Below are positions 48,233-57,895 of a DNA stretch of 64,000 bases, piece after piece; within the stretch, counting starts at the first letter, position 1; each line of letters opens with the position of its first letter. Source of the stretch: ZC4RG30 sp963812195 (GTDB lineage Bacteria; Pseudomonadota; Gammaproteobacteria; Steroidobacterales; Steroidobacteraceae); assembly GCA_963812195.1 (NCBI GenBank), contig CAWEUI010000015.1, positions 169,017 to 233,016 on the forward strand. Direction: 5' to 3'. The position numbers were made by a program, and so were the translations under genes. The notes beneath the pieces are model-generated. The model ran no database searches. It saw only the letters and a program-made list of their open reading frames with translations, and had not been told where the DNA came from.

Positions 48233-51200
48233 TGGTGCCGGCGCGGCCGGTGCCGGCGGTGGTGCCCCGTACGCCGAACTGCATTGCCTGAGCAATTTCA
48301 GCTTCCTGCGCGGGGCTTCGCATGCGCGCGAGCTGGTCGGTCGCGCACGTGAGCTGGGTTACCGCGCGCTGGCACTGACCGACGAGTGCTCGGTGGCCGG
48401 TGTGGTGCGCGCGCATGTGGCGGCGAAGGCAGCAGGCCTGGCGTTCATCGTCGGTGCCGAGTTCACGCTGGTCTGCGGCCTGAAGCTGGTGGTGCTGGCC
48501 GCCACGCGGCACGGCTACGGCCGGTTGTGCCGGCTGATCACGCGTGGCCGGCGCGCGGCTCGCAAGGGCTCTTATCGCCTGACGCGCGCGGATCTGCTGG
48601 AGTGCATCCCACCGGATGCCGGCCCGGCACCGGATTGCCTGCTCATCTGGCGCCCCGGCGAGTTGTTGCTGGATGCGGCCGATGACGGCGCGGCGCAGGG
48701 CCAGTGGCTGGCCGCGCGCTATGCCGGCGCGCTGTGGCTGGGCGTGGCATTGCTGCGCGGCGGCCGTGATGCCGCGCTGCTCGCGGCCTCGCTGGCGGTG
48801 GCGCGTCGTCTGGGGTTCTCCTGTGTGGCCTGCGGCGACGTGCACATGCACGAGGCCGCACGCCGGCCACTGCAGGATGTGCTCACCGCGATCCGCCATC
48901 GCGTCGCGCTCCGGGAGGCTGGCTCGGCGCCTGTTCCCGAACGGTGAGCGGCATCTGCGTACGCCCGCGGAGCTGTCCCGGTCTGTATCCGCCTGAACTG
49001 CTGGCCGAGACGGTGGCAGTGGCCGGGCGCTGCCGTTTTTCGCTCGATGAGCTGCGCTACGAATACCCGCGCGAGCTCGTGCCGGCCGGCGAGACGCCCG
49101 CCAGCTGGCTGCGCAAGCTGACGTGGAGCAGGGCGCCGCGCGGCGCTGGCCGCAGGGCGTGCCGGGCAGCGCGAGCGCGCGCTGATCGAGCAGGAGCTCG
49201 CGACTGATCGCCGAGCTCGGCCTACGAACCGTATCTTCCTGACGGTGTCACGACATCGTCCAGTTCGCGCGCGGGCAGGGCATCCTGTGCCAGGGCCGCG
49301 GTTCGGCCGCCAATTCCGTCGTCTGCTACTGCCTGGACATCACCGAGGTCGGACCCGGAGCGCGTTGCAGATGCTGTTCGAGCGCTTCGTCTCGAAGGAG
49401 CGCAACGAGCCGCCGGACATCGACGTGGATTTCGAACACGAGCGGCGCGAAGAGGTCATCCAGTACATCTACGGCAAGTACGGCCGCGACCGCGCCGCGC
49501 TGGCCGCCACGGTGATCACCTACCGGCCGCGCAGCGCGGTACGCGACGTGGTCCGGGTGCTGGGCATCGACGAGCAGCACGGTCGGGCCATGACCCGCGC
49601 CATGCGTGGCTGGCGCGGCCACCGGCTCGGCGGCGGTGCAGTGGCGCGAGGAGGGCCTGGATCCGGACGAACCGCGCGTCGCGCAATTGCTGCAGCTTGT
49701 CGGCGAGATGCTGGTGGATTTCCCGCGCCACCTGTCGCAGCACGTGGGCGGTTTCGTGATCTCCGACGGGCCGCTGGCCGAGCTGGTGCCGGTGGAGAAC
49801 GCCGCGATGGCAGACCGCACCGTCATCCAGTGGGACAAGGACGATCTGGAGGACCTGCGGCCTGCTCAAGGTGGACGTGCTCGGCCTGGGCATGCTCACC
49901 GCGATCCGCAAGTGCTTCGATCTCGATCGCCGGGTTCCGCGGCGAGGCACCGCTCGACGCATCGGCGACGGTGCCGGCCGAGGACCGCGAGCGTGTACGA
50001 GATGATCTGCCGCGCCGACACCATCGGCGTGTTCCAGATCGAATCGCGCGCGCAGATGGCGATGCTGCCGCGCCTGCAGCCGGCCAGTTACTACGACCTG
50101 GTGATCGAGGTCGCCATCGTCCGGCCCGGCCCGATCCAGGGCGACATGGTGCATCCCTATCTGCGCCGGCGCAACGGCGAGGAAGCCGGTGACCTATCCC
50201 AGCGAAGCGGTGCGCGGGCGTGCTGGAGCGCACGCTCGGCGTGCCGCTCTTCCAGGAGCAGGTGATGCAGCTGGCCGATAGTGGCCGCCGGGTTCACGCC
50301 GGGCGAGGCCGACCAGCTGCGCCGCGCGATGGCGGCCTGGAAGCGGCGCGGCGGCATGGAGCGCTTCGAGCGCAAACTGCTCGCGGGCATGCGCGAGCGC
50401 GGCTACGCGGAGGAATTCGCGCGCCGGATACTGGCCGCAGATCCGCGGCTTCTCGGATTACGGCTTCCCCGAAGCCCACGCGGCCAGCTTCGCGCTGCTG
50501 GCCTATGTGTCGGCCTGGCTGAAATTCCACCATCCGGCGGCCTTCACCGCGGCGCTGCTCAACAGCCAGCCGATGGGTTTTTACGGCCCCGCGCAATTGC
50601 TGCGCGATGCACGCGCCCATGGCGTGGGCGTGCGGACAGTGGACGTGCGGGTCAGCGATGTCGACTGCACGCTGGAAGCGGACGGGCAGGGCGCGGCTGC
50701 CCTGCGACTGGGCCTGCGTTGCGTGCGTGGCCTGTCGGCGGCTGCCGGCGAGCGTGTCGTCGCGGCGCGTCGCGCGGCGCCGTTCGCAGGCCTGCAGGAC
50801 CTGGGTGACCGGGCTGCCCTGGCGCGCCATGAGCTGGAAGCGCTGGCCGCGGCCGGCGCGCTGGCCGGGTTCGATGAACACCGTCATCTGGCGTTCTGGG
50901 ACGTGGCCGGCTATCTGCCGCCGCTGGCGGCGGCGCCCGATGCGCTGCAGGGGGGTGCCCGGCCCCTGCTGCGCGCGCCCACCGAAGCCGAGGACATGTT
51001 CGCCGACTATCGCGCGCTGGGTTTCACGCTGGGGCGCCACCCGCTGGCACTGCTGCGCGAACGCCTTGCGGCTGTGCGGGTGCTCAGCGCCGGGCAGCTG
51101 GCGGAGCTGGCCAGTGGTGCCCAGGTGCGCGTGGCGGGCCTGGTTACCGCCCGTCAGCGCCCGGCCACTGCCAGCGGTGTCACCTTCGTGACGCTGGAAG

Positions 51201-51400
51201 ATGAATCGGGTCAGATCAACGTGCTGGTGTGGCGCGCCCTGGGGGAGCGGCGCAATGCTGCGCTGGTCAATGCGCGCCTGCTGGAGGTCCGGGGCGAATT
51301 GCAGCGTGAATCAGGGGTTACGCACGTTATTGCGCGTGAACTGACGGACCGCACGCCGCTGATCGGCGTGCTGCGATTCGGCATCCACGAGTTCCACTAG
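48216..51400 (+). CDS. dnaE2: Error-prone DNA polymerase DnaE2 (20 frame breaks as printed)
   Basis: 1054 residues after removing 20 single extra bases between 48920 and 50437, within the usual DnaE2 length. PHP domain AELHCLSNFSFLRGASH; polymerase core with PPDIDVDFEHERREEVIQYI carrying catalytic Asp residues, GILCQGRGSAANSVVCYCL, and FPEAHAASFALLAYVSAWL; C-terminal OB fold near VRVAGLVTARQRP. Each break can be read as two synonymous third bases written together, for example CGG/CGT at 48981/48982 and GAA/GAG at 50184/50185. Aside from the frameshifts, no stop or key-residue loss is seen, which argues against a decayed gene. Confidence 0.88.
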
Positions 51401-51413
51401 GGAACCCGCGGCG

Positions 51414-51683
51414 CTACAGCCGCAGGCTCTGGCGTCTGGTGCCGTGCTTGGGTTCGTCGAGGTCGTAGTCGTCGAAGTCCGAAGTCAGCTCAGCCGTGCG
51501 CCTCTGCTCGGCCAGCAGTTCCAGCTTGCGCCAGGCCGGCACGCCCTGGCGCACGCCGCGGCGGCGTGCCAGGTCCATGTCCTTGGTCAGGCGCGCGAGG
51601 TCGACCTGCTCGTCGCCGTCCTCGTCGAGCGTGTCCTCGTCTTCGCCTTCGTCGAACTCTTCCGCTTCCTGTTTCTCGATCAT
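51414..51683 (-). CDS. Small acidic conserved-type hypothetical protein
   Basis: 89 residues from the ATG at 51683 (a TTG start at 51713 is possible). A very acidic N terminus (EEFDEGEDEDTLDEDGDEQ) is followed by a basic middle (RRRGVRQGVPAWRKLELLAEQRR) and an acidic end. The AWRKLE...R pattern recalls PA3496-like envelope proteins, but I cannot confirm it. It is convergent with dnaE2. Confidence 0.55.
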   Translation of the reverse strand: MIEKQEAEEFDEGEDEDTLDEDGDEQVDLARLTKDMDLARRRGVRQGVPAWRKLELLAEQRRTAELTSDFDDYDLDEPKHGTRRQSLRL

Positions 51684-51749
51684 GGCCTTCAGTCTTGAAT
51701 GAAGAAGAACCAAACCGCCGTTACAAGTCCCGGTCGGCGAATATATACC

Positions 51750-52964
51750 TCAGTGGATCAGCGAGTTCATCTGGAAAATCGGGAGCAACATCGCAAAAAC
51801 GATGCCGACGACAAACACGCCCATGGCGACGATCAGCAACGGGCCCATCAGGCCCACCAGGGCGGACAGCAGGCCGTCCAGCTCCCGTTCCTGGTTCTGC
51901 GCGGCGCGCTCCAGCATCGCGTCGAGCTGCCCGCTGGATTCCCCGCTTGAAATCAGATGGATACTCATTGGCGGGAACAACTTGCTCTGCGCCAGTGAAC
52001 GCCCGATGGGCGCCCCTTCGCGCACGCGGGCCGTTGCCGTGGCAACGGCTTCGCGCATGGGAAGGTTGGAGACCACTTCGCCGGCGATGCGCAGCGCTTC
52101 GAGCACGGGCACCGAACTGCCGGAGAGAATGGACAGCGTGCGGGTGAAGCGGGCGGTGTTCAGGCCACGCACCACGCGGCCGACGATGGGGATGCGCAGC
52201 TGCAGGGCGTCGACACGGCGCCGCGTGGCCTTCTGGCGCAGCTGCCGGACAGCCAGGGCCACCAGCGCGGCAATGCCGATGGCGGCCCACAGCCCGTAAT
52301 GCCGCGCGAAGCCGCTGACCGCGATCAGCACGCGCGTGGCCAGCGGCAGCTGGGCGCGATAGCTGTCGAACACGTCGATCACCTTGGGTACGACGTACAC
52401 CAGCAGTATGGACACGATGATGAAACACATCACCGTGAGCACCATGGGGTAGAGCATCGCGCCCAGCACCTTCTGCCGCATCACTTCGCGGTTTTCGGTG
52501 TAATCGGCCAGGCGCTCCAGCACCTGGTCCAGGTGCCCGGCCTGCTCGCCGGCCGCGACCGTGGCGCGATAGATCTCCGGGAAGATGCGCGGGAAATCCC
52601 GCAGCGCATCGGCCAGCGTATGGCCTTCCATGACCTTTGCCCGCACGCCCAGCAACACGGTCTGCACGCGGGCCTTCTCGCTCTGCTGCGAGACGGCCAG
52701 CAGCGCTTCCTCCAGCGGCAGGCCGGCGCGCGCCAGCGTGGCGATCTGCCGGGTCAGCAGCGACAGGTCCGTGGCCGAGACGCCGGTTCCGAATGAAAAG
52801 CGCTTGCGATGGGTCCGTTCCCGCTCGACGACTTCGGTGACGTTGACCGGCAGCAGCTGCTGCTCGCGCAGCTGGCTGCGCACATGGCGAACCGTATCGC
52901 CCTCCAGCACGCCGCGGCGTTCGCGTCCGGCGGCATCCAGCGCGGTGTACTCGAATGCGCCCAC
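51750..52964 (-). CDS. gspF: Type II secretion inner-membrane protein GspF
   Basis: 404 residues. MGAFEYTALDAAGRERRGVLEG is the usual opening; two GspF domains follow (LSLLTRQIATLARAGLPLEEAL, then FTRTLSILSGSSVPVLEAL) with three transmembrane segments and a conserved end, GIVFAMLLPIFQMNSLI. It lies ten bases after gspE. Confidence 0.95.
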   Translation of the reverse strand: MGAFEYTALDAAGRERRGVLEGDTVRHVRSQLREQQLLPVNVTEVVERERTHRKRFSFGTGVSATDLSLLTRQIATLARAGLPLEEALLAVSQQSEKARVQTVLLGVRAKVMEGHTLADALRDFPRIFPEIYRATVAAGEQAGHLDQVLERLADYTENREVMRQKVLGAMLYPMVLTVMCFIIVSILLVYVVPKVIDVFDSYRAQLPLATRVLIAVSGFARHYGLWAAIGIAALVALAVRQLRQKATRRRVDALQLRIPIVGRVVRGLNTARFTRTLSILSGSSVPVLEALRIAGEVVSNLPMREAVATATARVREGAPIGRSLAQSKLFPPMSIHLISSGESSGQLDAMLERAAQNQERELDGLLSALVGLMGPLLIVAMGVFVVGIVFAMLLPIFQMNSLIH

Positions 52965-52974
52965 GGGGCCGCCC

Positions 52975-54459
52975 TCAATCCTCGCGTGTCACGCGCAGCA
53001 CTTCCTCGAGCGTGGTGCTGCCGGCCAGCACCTTGGCGCGGCCGTCGTCGCGGATCGAGGGCGTCATGGTGCGCGCGTAGCGCTCCATGTCGTGTTCGGC
53101 GGCGCCGTCGTGGATCATGGTGCGCAGGTGGTCGTCCACCAGCACCAGCTCGTAGATGCCCATGCGCCCGCGGTAGCCGGTGCCGTCGTTGCCCGGCTGC
53201 CAGATGGTCGGTGCTTGCTGCCCGGGCGCAATGTTCAGCAGCCGGCACTCGTAGTCCGAAGGCTGGTGGGGCTCGCGCACCTGCGGGTCGAGCACGCGCA
53301 CCAGGCGCTGGGCCACCACGCCGATCAGGCTCGAGACGAGCAGGAAAGGCTCGATGCCCATGTCCCGCAGGCGCGTGATCGCGCCCACCGCGGTATTGGT
53401 GTGCAGGGTCGAGAGCACCAGGTGGCCGGTCAGTGAGGCCTGCACGGCGATCTGCGCGGTTTCCAGGTCGCGGATCTCGCCGACCATCACCACGTCCGGG
53501 TCCTGGCGCAGGATGGCGCGCAGCCCGCGCGCGAAGGTCATCTCCACCTTGGTGTTGACCTGCGTCTGGCCGATGCCGTCGATGTAGTACTCGATCGGGT
53601 CCTCGACCGTCATGATGTTGCGGCTGTTGTCGTTCATCCGCTCCAGCGCCGCGTACAGCGTGGTGGTCTTGCCCGAGCCGGTGGGGCCGGTGACCAGGAT
53701 GATGCCGTGCGGCTTGTGGATCAGCTCATCGACCTGCTTGCGGGTGCGCGGATCCATGCCCAGGCTGGTCAGATCCAGCCGCCCGGCCTGCTTGTCGAGC
53801 AGGCGCAGCACCACGCGCTCGCCATGGCCGGATGGAATGGTCGAAACGCGCACGTCCACCGCACGGCCGGCGATGCGCAGGCTGATGCGCCCGTCCTGCG
53901 GCAGGCGCTTCTCGGCGATGTCCAGCTTCGACATGACCTTGAGGCGCGAGACCACCAGCGGCGCCACCGCGCGCCGGGTCTGCAGCACCTCGCGCAGCAC
54001 GCCGTCGACGCGAAAGCGCACCACCAGGCGGTTCTCGAAGGGTTCGACATGGATGTCCGAGGCGTTCTCGCGCACCGCCTGGCTGAACACCGCGTTGATC
54101 AGCCGGATGATCGGTGCATCGTCATCGCTCTCCAGCAGGTCCGCCTGTTCGGGCAGTTCCTGGGCCAGGTGCGTGAGATCCGCATCCTCTTCCAGGCCGA
54201 CCGCCGCCAGCGTGCTGGCGCCGCCTTCATAAACGGTTTGCAGGATGCGTTCGAACTCCTCGTCACCGACGCGCCGCAATGCCAGCGGCAGGCGCAACAG
54301 CCGGCCGGTCTCGGCCACCGCCGCGGCAGTTGCCGTGAGGCGTACCACGCAGTGAGCGGTGCCGTCGCGCACCTCGCGCACGACGATGCCGTGGCGCCGC
54401 GCGAAGGTGAAGGGCAGCGCCCGGTGTGCACTCGGCAGTTCCTGTGCGTTGGCGTTCAC
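52975..54459 (-). CDS. gspE: Type II secretion ATPase GspE, tetracysteine motif lost
   Basis: 494 residues from GTG in a GTGA overlap with gspD. Walker A GPTGSGKTTTLY, Asp box TVEDPIEYY, Walker B VMVGEIRDLETAQIA and His box HLVLSTLHTNTA are intact. The C-terminal zinc region normally reads LCPxC ... GCxxCNxTGYxGR. Here it is LDPQV ... QPGNDGTGYRGR, so all four zinc cysteines are absent. It powers pseudopilus assembly in T2SS. The start is set by the gspD overlap. Confidence 0.93.
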   Translation of the reverse strand: MNANAQELPSAHRALPFTFARRHGIVVREVRDGTAHCVVRLTATAAAVAETGRLLRLPLALRRVGDEEFERILQTVYEGGASTLAAVGLEEDADLTHLAQELPEQADLLESDDDAPIIRLINAVFSQAVRENASDIHVEPFENRLVVRFRVDGVLREVLQTRRAVAPLVVSRLKVMSKLDIAEKRLPQDGRISLRIAGRAVDVRVSTIPSGHGERVVLRLLDKQAGRLDLTSLGMDPRTRKQVDELIHKPHGIILVTGPTGSGKTTTLYAALERMNDNSRNIMTVEDPIEYYIDGIGQTQVNTKVEMTFARGLRAILRQDPDVVMVGEIRDLETAQIAVQASLTGHLVLSTLHTNTAVGAITRLRDMGIEPFLLVSSLIGVVAQRLVRVLDPQVREPHQPSDYECRLLNIAPGQQAPTIWQPGNDGTGYRGRMGIYELVLVDDHLRTMIHDGAAEHDMERYARTMTPSIRDDGRAKVLAGSTTLEEVLRVTRED

Positions 54460-56486
54460 GGCACCGGGCTGGTCTGTGGCGCCTGGCCGCCGGGCGCGTC
54501 GCCCGAAGGCGAGGGTGCGGCGGATTGCTCGATCGGAGGCAGGCGCGGCGGCGGCAGGCTGCCCGGCTTCTTCTGGGCCTTCTGCGCGTCCTGGATCTCC
54601 TTGTACCGGGTGCTGGTGGCCGAATTCAGGTCCGCGTTGTCCGAGACAATCGACGGCCGGATAAACACCATCAGGTTGGACTTGGAACGTTTGTTGTTCC
54701 TGGTCTTGAACAGGTTGCCCAGCAGCGGGACGCGCGACAGAAACGGTACGCGGGTCTGCCCGCCGCTCTGGCTGTCCTGGGTCAGGCCACCGACCACGAT
54801 CCACTGCTGGTCCTTCACGAGGACCACGTTGTGGAAGGTGCGCTTGTTGGTGATCTCGCTGCCGGCATCGCCGGTCTGGCCTGCCAGGGAGGAGCTTTCC
54901 AGATCGATGGTCAGCGTCATCGCGTTGCTGCCGTTGAGCTGGGGCGTGATCTTCAGCGTGGTACCAATGTCCTGTCGCTGCACCGTCGTGAACGGATTCA
55001 CGTTGCCGTTGTTGTTGCCGCCGGTGTTGGTGTACTGGCCGGTGACGAACGGCACGTTCTGGCCGCTCTGCAGGGTCACTTCCTCGTTGTCCAGCGTCAG
55101 CTGGATGGGATTGGCAATGACGTTGGCGTTGGAGTCCGTATTCAGGGCGCGCAGCATCGCCGCCCAGCTGATGCCGTTGTTGTTGAGCCTGCCCACCCCG
55201 AATGTCGCACCTGCGGGCGCCGACGTCGCCGAACTCGGGTTGGCGACGATCTGTGCGACGCCGGCCAGGTCGATCGGGCTGCCGGCCGCCGTGCCGATCG
55301 CCGAGTCGAACAGGCCTCCCGGGATGATCTTGCCGTTCTCCTGCGAGAACACCGCCCAGTTGACACCCAGGTCCGCGGTCTTGTTCATGTTGATGTCGGC
55401 GATGATCGCCTCGATGAGCACCTGCGCCCGCGCGATGTCCAGCTTGTCGACAACCTCCATCATGGCCTTGCGGGTCTTCGGTGGCGCCGAAATGATCAGC
55501 GTGTTGGTGTTCTTGTCGGCCTGGATGTTGACGGTGCGGTCGGAGGAGGCGCTGGCCGCGGCCGCGGCACCGGCCTGCGCGCCGGCGTTGCCGCTGGTCG
55601 AGGCCACGATGGTGCCGGCCTGCGCCTTGAGCAGATTGGCCACATCTTCGGCGCTGGCGTACTTCAGGCGGCGCGTGACGATGTTGTCGTCGTCGGCGAC
55701 CGGCTTGTCCAGATCCTTGACGATGTCGGTCACGCGCTTGCGCGCGGCCTCCTCGCCGCTGACCAGGATGCTGTTGGAACGGTCGTCGGCCACGACCTTG
55801 GGCGCGCCGCCCGCGGCGGTTTCCGCCGGCGTGGCGCTGGCCAGCAGCGTGGTGAGCGTGCGCGCCACGTCGGCGGCATTGGAGTTCACCAGGTGGATCA
55901 TCTCGATGCCGCTGCCGCCGGACTGGTCCAGTTCCGCCACCAGCTTCCTGATGCGCGCCACGTTGCTGGCGCGGTCGGTGATCAGCAGCGAATTGGTGCC
56001 GCTGACCCACTGGATGATGCTGCTGGTGGCGGGGATCAGCTGCCGCAGGGTCACGTTCAGCTGCTGCGCGCTGATGTTCTTGACCTCGATCACCGTGGTG
56101 ATCATCTCGTCCGAATTCGGATTCACGTTTGCCGGTTGATTGCAGTTGGCCATCTGCCGCACATTGGCTTCCGGCACGACCTTCACCACGTTGCCGCAGC
56201 GCACGGCGGCGGCGCCATTGACCTGCAGCATGGACAGGAACAGCTGGTAGAGCTGCGGGGGCGTCATCGGTTGGGGGTTGATCAGGTTCATCGTGATGCG
56301 TACGCGCTGATCGACGATGATCGTCAATCCGGTGGACTCGCCGACCATGGCGGCCACCACCGAGACGTCAGTGTTGTGGATGTTCGGGGTAATGCGCCGC
56401 GACGAGTCCTGCGTCGGGGTCTGTGCCTGTGCCAATGTCAGCCACGCGAGCGCCGCCAGCGCCAGTCGCAGTTGGTGCCTGTTCAT
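54456..56486 (-). CDS. gspD: Type II secretion secretin GspD
   Basis: 676 residues with a signal peptide. The N0 domain (ITPNIHNTDVSVVAAMVGES) and N1-N3 repeats (VIEVKNISAQQLNVTLRQLIPA, VRRLKYASAEDVANLL-like) lead to the secretin core with VPLLGNLFKTRNNKRSKSNLMVFIRP in two parts. A Pro-rich tail follows. It forms the outer-membrane gate. It lies five bases after gspC. Confidence 0.94.
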   Translation of the reverse strand: MNRHQLRLALAALAWLTLAQAQTPTQDSSRRITPNIHNTDVSVVAAMVGESTGLTIIVDQRVRITMNLINPQPMTPPQLYQLFLSMLQVNGAAAVRCGNVVKVVPEANVRQMANCNQPANVNPNSDEMITTVIEVKNISAQQLNVTLRQLIPATSSIIQWVSGTNSLLITDRASNVARIRKLVAELDQSGGSGIEMIHLVNSNAADVARTLTTLLASATPAETAAGGAPKVVADDRSNSILVSGEEAARKRVTDIVKDLDKPVADDDNIVTRRLKYASAEDVANLLKAQAGTIVASTSGNAGAQAGAAAAASASSDRTVNIQADKNTNTLIISAPPKTRKAMMEVVDKLDIARAQVLIEAIIADINMNKTADLGVNWAVFSQENGKIIPGGLFDSAIGTAAGSPIDLAGVAQIVANPSSATSAPAGATFGVGRLNNNGISWAAMLRALNTDSNANVIANPIQLTLDNEEVTLQSGQNVPFVTGQYTNTGGNNNGNVNPFTTVQRQDIGTTLKITPQLNGSNAMTLTIDLESSSLAGQTGDAGSEITNKRTFHNVVLVKDQQWIVVGGLTQDSQSGGQTRVPFLSRVPLLGNLFKTRNNKRSKSNLMVFIRPSIVSDNADLNSATSTRYKEIQDAQKAQKKPGSLPPPRLPPIEQSAAPSPSGDAPGGQAPQTSPVP

Positions 56487-56491
56487 CCTTG

Positions 56492-57418
56492 CTACCTCGT
56501 CCTGTCAGGGCCGGGGTCCGGTTGCGGACCCGGCGTGGGCGGTGCATCCGCCAGTTGTTCGGCCTCATTGGCGATCTGGGCCAGGTTCAGGTTCAGCTCC
56601 TGCTCCCGGCCGTTGCGCAGCACCGTGACCTGGGCTTCCGCGGAGCCGCTGAGCGTGTTGAACACCTCATTGCTGTGCGCCTGGTCGTCCAGCGGCGTGC
56701 CATTGATGGCGGTGACGATGTCGTTGGGCTTCAGGCCCAGCCTGGCGAAGGCCGCCGCGTTGGGGCCGGGATTGACGCGCATGCCCCGCAGCCGGCCGTT
56801 CTCGAACACGGCCTGGCGCTGGATCACCTGGCTGATCAGGCCGGGATTGTTCTGGATGGCCGCCTGCACGCGCTGCAGCGAAGCGGCCGGGTTGGCCGCC
56901 ACCGGCGCCGGCGCGGGGGGCGGTGGCCCGGCACCCTCGCGCTTGGGCATCGGCAAGGCCTCGATGCTGCCGCCGCGATCCAACAGCACGCGATCCAGAT
57001 ACACGGCGTACAGTTTGGCACCGCCGGGCACGGCGTCACCAACCTTGTAGACCTTGATGTCGTTGGGGGTGGGGCCCAGAGCCGCCAGGCCGCGCTTCTC
57101 GTCGCTTTCCGCAAACACCGATACCAGTTTCAGGTTCATCGATGTCACCGGCGCATCCGTGCCCGCAGGGGCGGCGCTGAGGCCGAACAGATTGGCGCGC
57201 AGGATCGAAGGCAGATCCACGACCTTGCGCGAGCCCACTGCAACCGGTGCCGCCCGGCTGGCGGTTACCACCGGTGGTCCTGCCAGGTCCGCCACCAACA
57301 GCGCCGCACGCGTGCTGAACAGCACGATCAGCAGGCCCGTAATCCAGGCCGGAGCATGGGCGAGCAACCGGCTGGCGAGATCACCGGGAGCGTGTGAGCC
57401 TGGAGCCGTGGTTGCCAC
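56492..57418 (-). CDS. gspC: Type II secretion GspC with PDZ domain
   Basis: 308 residues from GTG 57418; an ATG at 57493 is a longer option. Transmembrane segment near ITGLLIVLFSTRAALLVADL, HR domain (LRANLFGLSAA, LKLVSVFAES, VYKVGDAVPGGAKLYAVYLDRVLLDRGG in two parts), then a PDZ domain (GMRVNPGP, ARLGLKPNDIVTAINGTPLDD). It links the inner-membrane platform to GspD. It is the first gene of gspC-D-E-F. Confidence 0.9.
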   Translation of the reverse strand: MATTAPGSHAPGDLASRLLAHAPAWITGLLIVLFSTRAALLVADLAGPPVVTASRAAPVAVGSRKVVDLPSILRANLFGLSAAPAGTDAPVTSMNLKLVSVFAESDEKRGLAALGPTPNDIKVYKVGDAVPGGAKLYAVYLDRVLLDRGGSIEALPMPKREGAGPPPPAPAPVAANPAASLQRVQAAIQNNPGLISQVIQRQAVFENGRLRGMRVNPGPNAAAFARLGLKPNDIVTAINGTPLDDQAHSNEVFNTLSGSAEAQVTVLRNGREQELNLNLAQIANEAEQLADAPPTPGPQPDPGPDRTR

Positions 57419-57544
57419 TATCAAACTATTATGTTTGCGGGCGATGGCCCCCACAAGCGGACTTCGCGCGTGCACAATGGCTCCATGCGCCATGGGTATT
57501 GTGTCGCAGTCCGGCGACCCCATGTCGGTCATCATCGGGTCATA

Positions 57545-57883
57545 ATGCGCAGCATGAGCGGACAGGATCCAAACGAGGAGCGCGAAGGTCACACCGGCAT
57601 CGTCGTCGAAGAGGCGGCGCCGGAGGTCAAGCAGCCGCCGCTGTACAGCGTGGTGCTGCTCAACGACGACTACACGCCGATGGAATTCGTGGTGGACGTG
57701 CTGGAGCGCTTCTTCCGCATGGACCGGGAGACGGCCACGCGCGTCATGCTCGAGGTGCACATGAAGGGCAAGGGCGTCTGCGGCGTCTTCACATACGAGA
57801 TCGCGGAGACCAAGGTGGCACAGGTGGTCGCATACTCCCGTGACAATCAGCATCCGCTGATGTGTACGATGGAGCTGACCTGA
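57545..57883 (+). CDS. clpS: ClpS adaptor
   Basis: 112 residues. The core is YSVVLLNDDYTPMEFVVDVL, with Asn-Asp for N-degron amino groups, then MLEVHMKGKGVCGVFTYEIAETK. ClpS brings N-end rule substrates to ClpAP, and Aat, encoded nearby, makes such substrates. It is 12 bases before clpA. Confidence 0.96.
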   Translation: MRSMSGQDPNEEREGHTGIVVEEAAPEVKQPPLYSVVLLNDDYTPMEFVVDVLERFFRMDRETATRVMLEVHMKGKGVCGVFTYEIAETKVAQVVAYSRDNQHPLMCTMELT

Positions 57884-57895
57884 AGGAGCGTCGAG

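Noticed and set aside
48900..50470. Programmed or Euplotes-like +1 frameshifting in dnaE2 and clpA.
   Set aside because: There is no shared slippery site, 20 events in one gene is implausible, and nearby genes have none. Synonymous third-base doublets explain the pattern better.
48216..51400. dnaE2 as a decayed pseudogene.
   Set aside because: Apart from the frameshifts, no catalytic residue is lost and no in-frame stop appears once the doublets are removed. Real decay would bring missense changes as well.
54460..56010. The gspE frame stays open far upstream, through gspD.
   Set aside because: GspD is clearly coded in another frame there. The extension is Gln/Arg/Gly-rich noise; gspE starts at the GTG overlapping the gspD stop.
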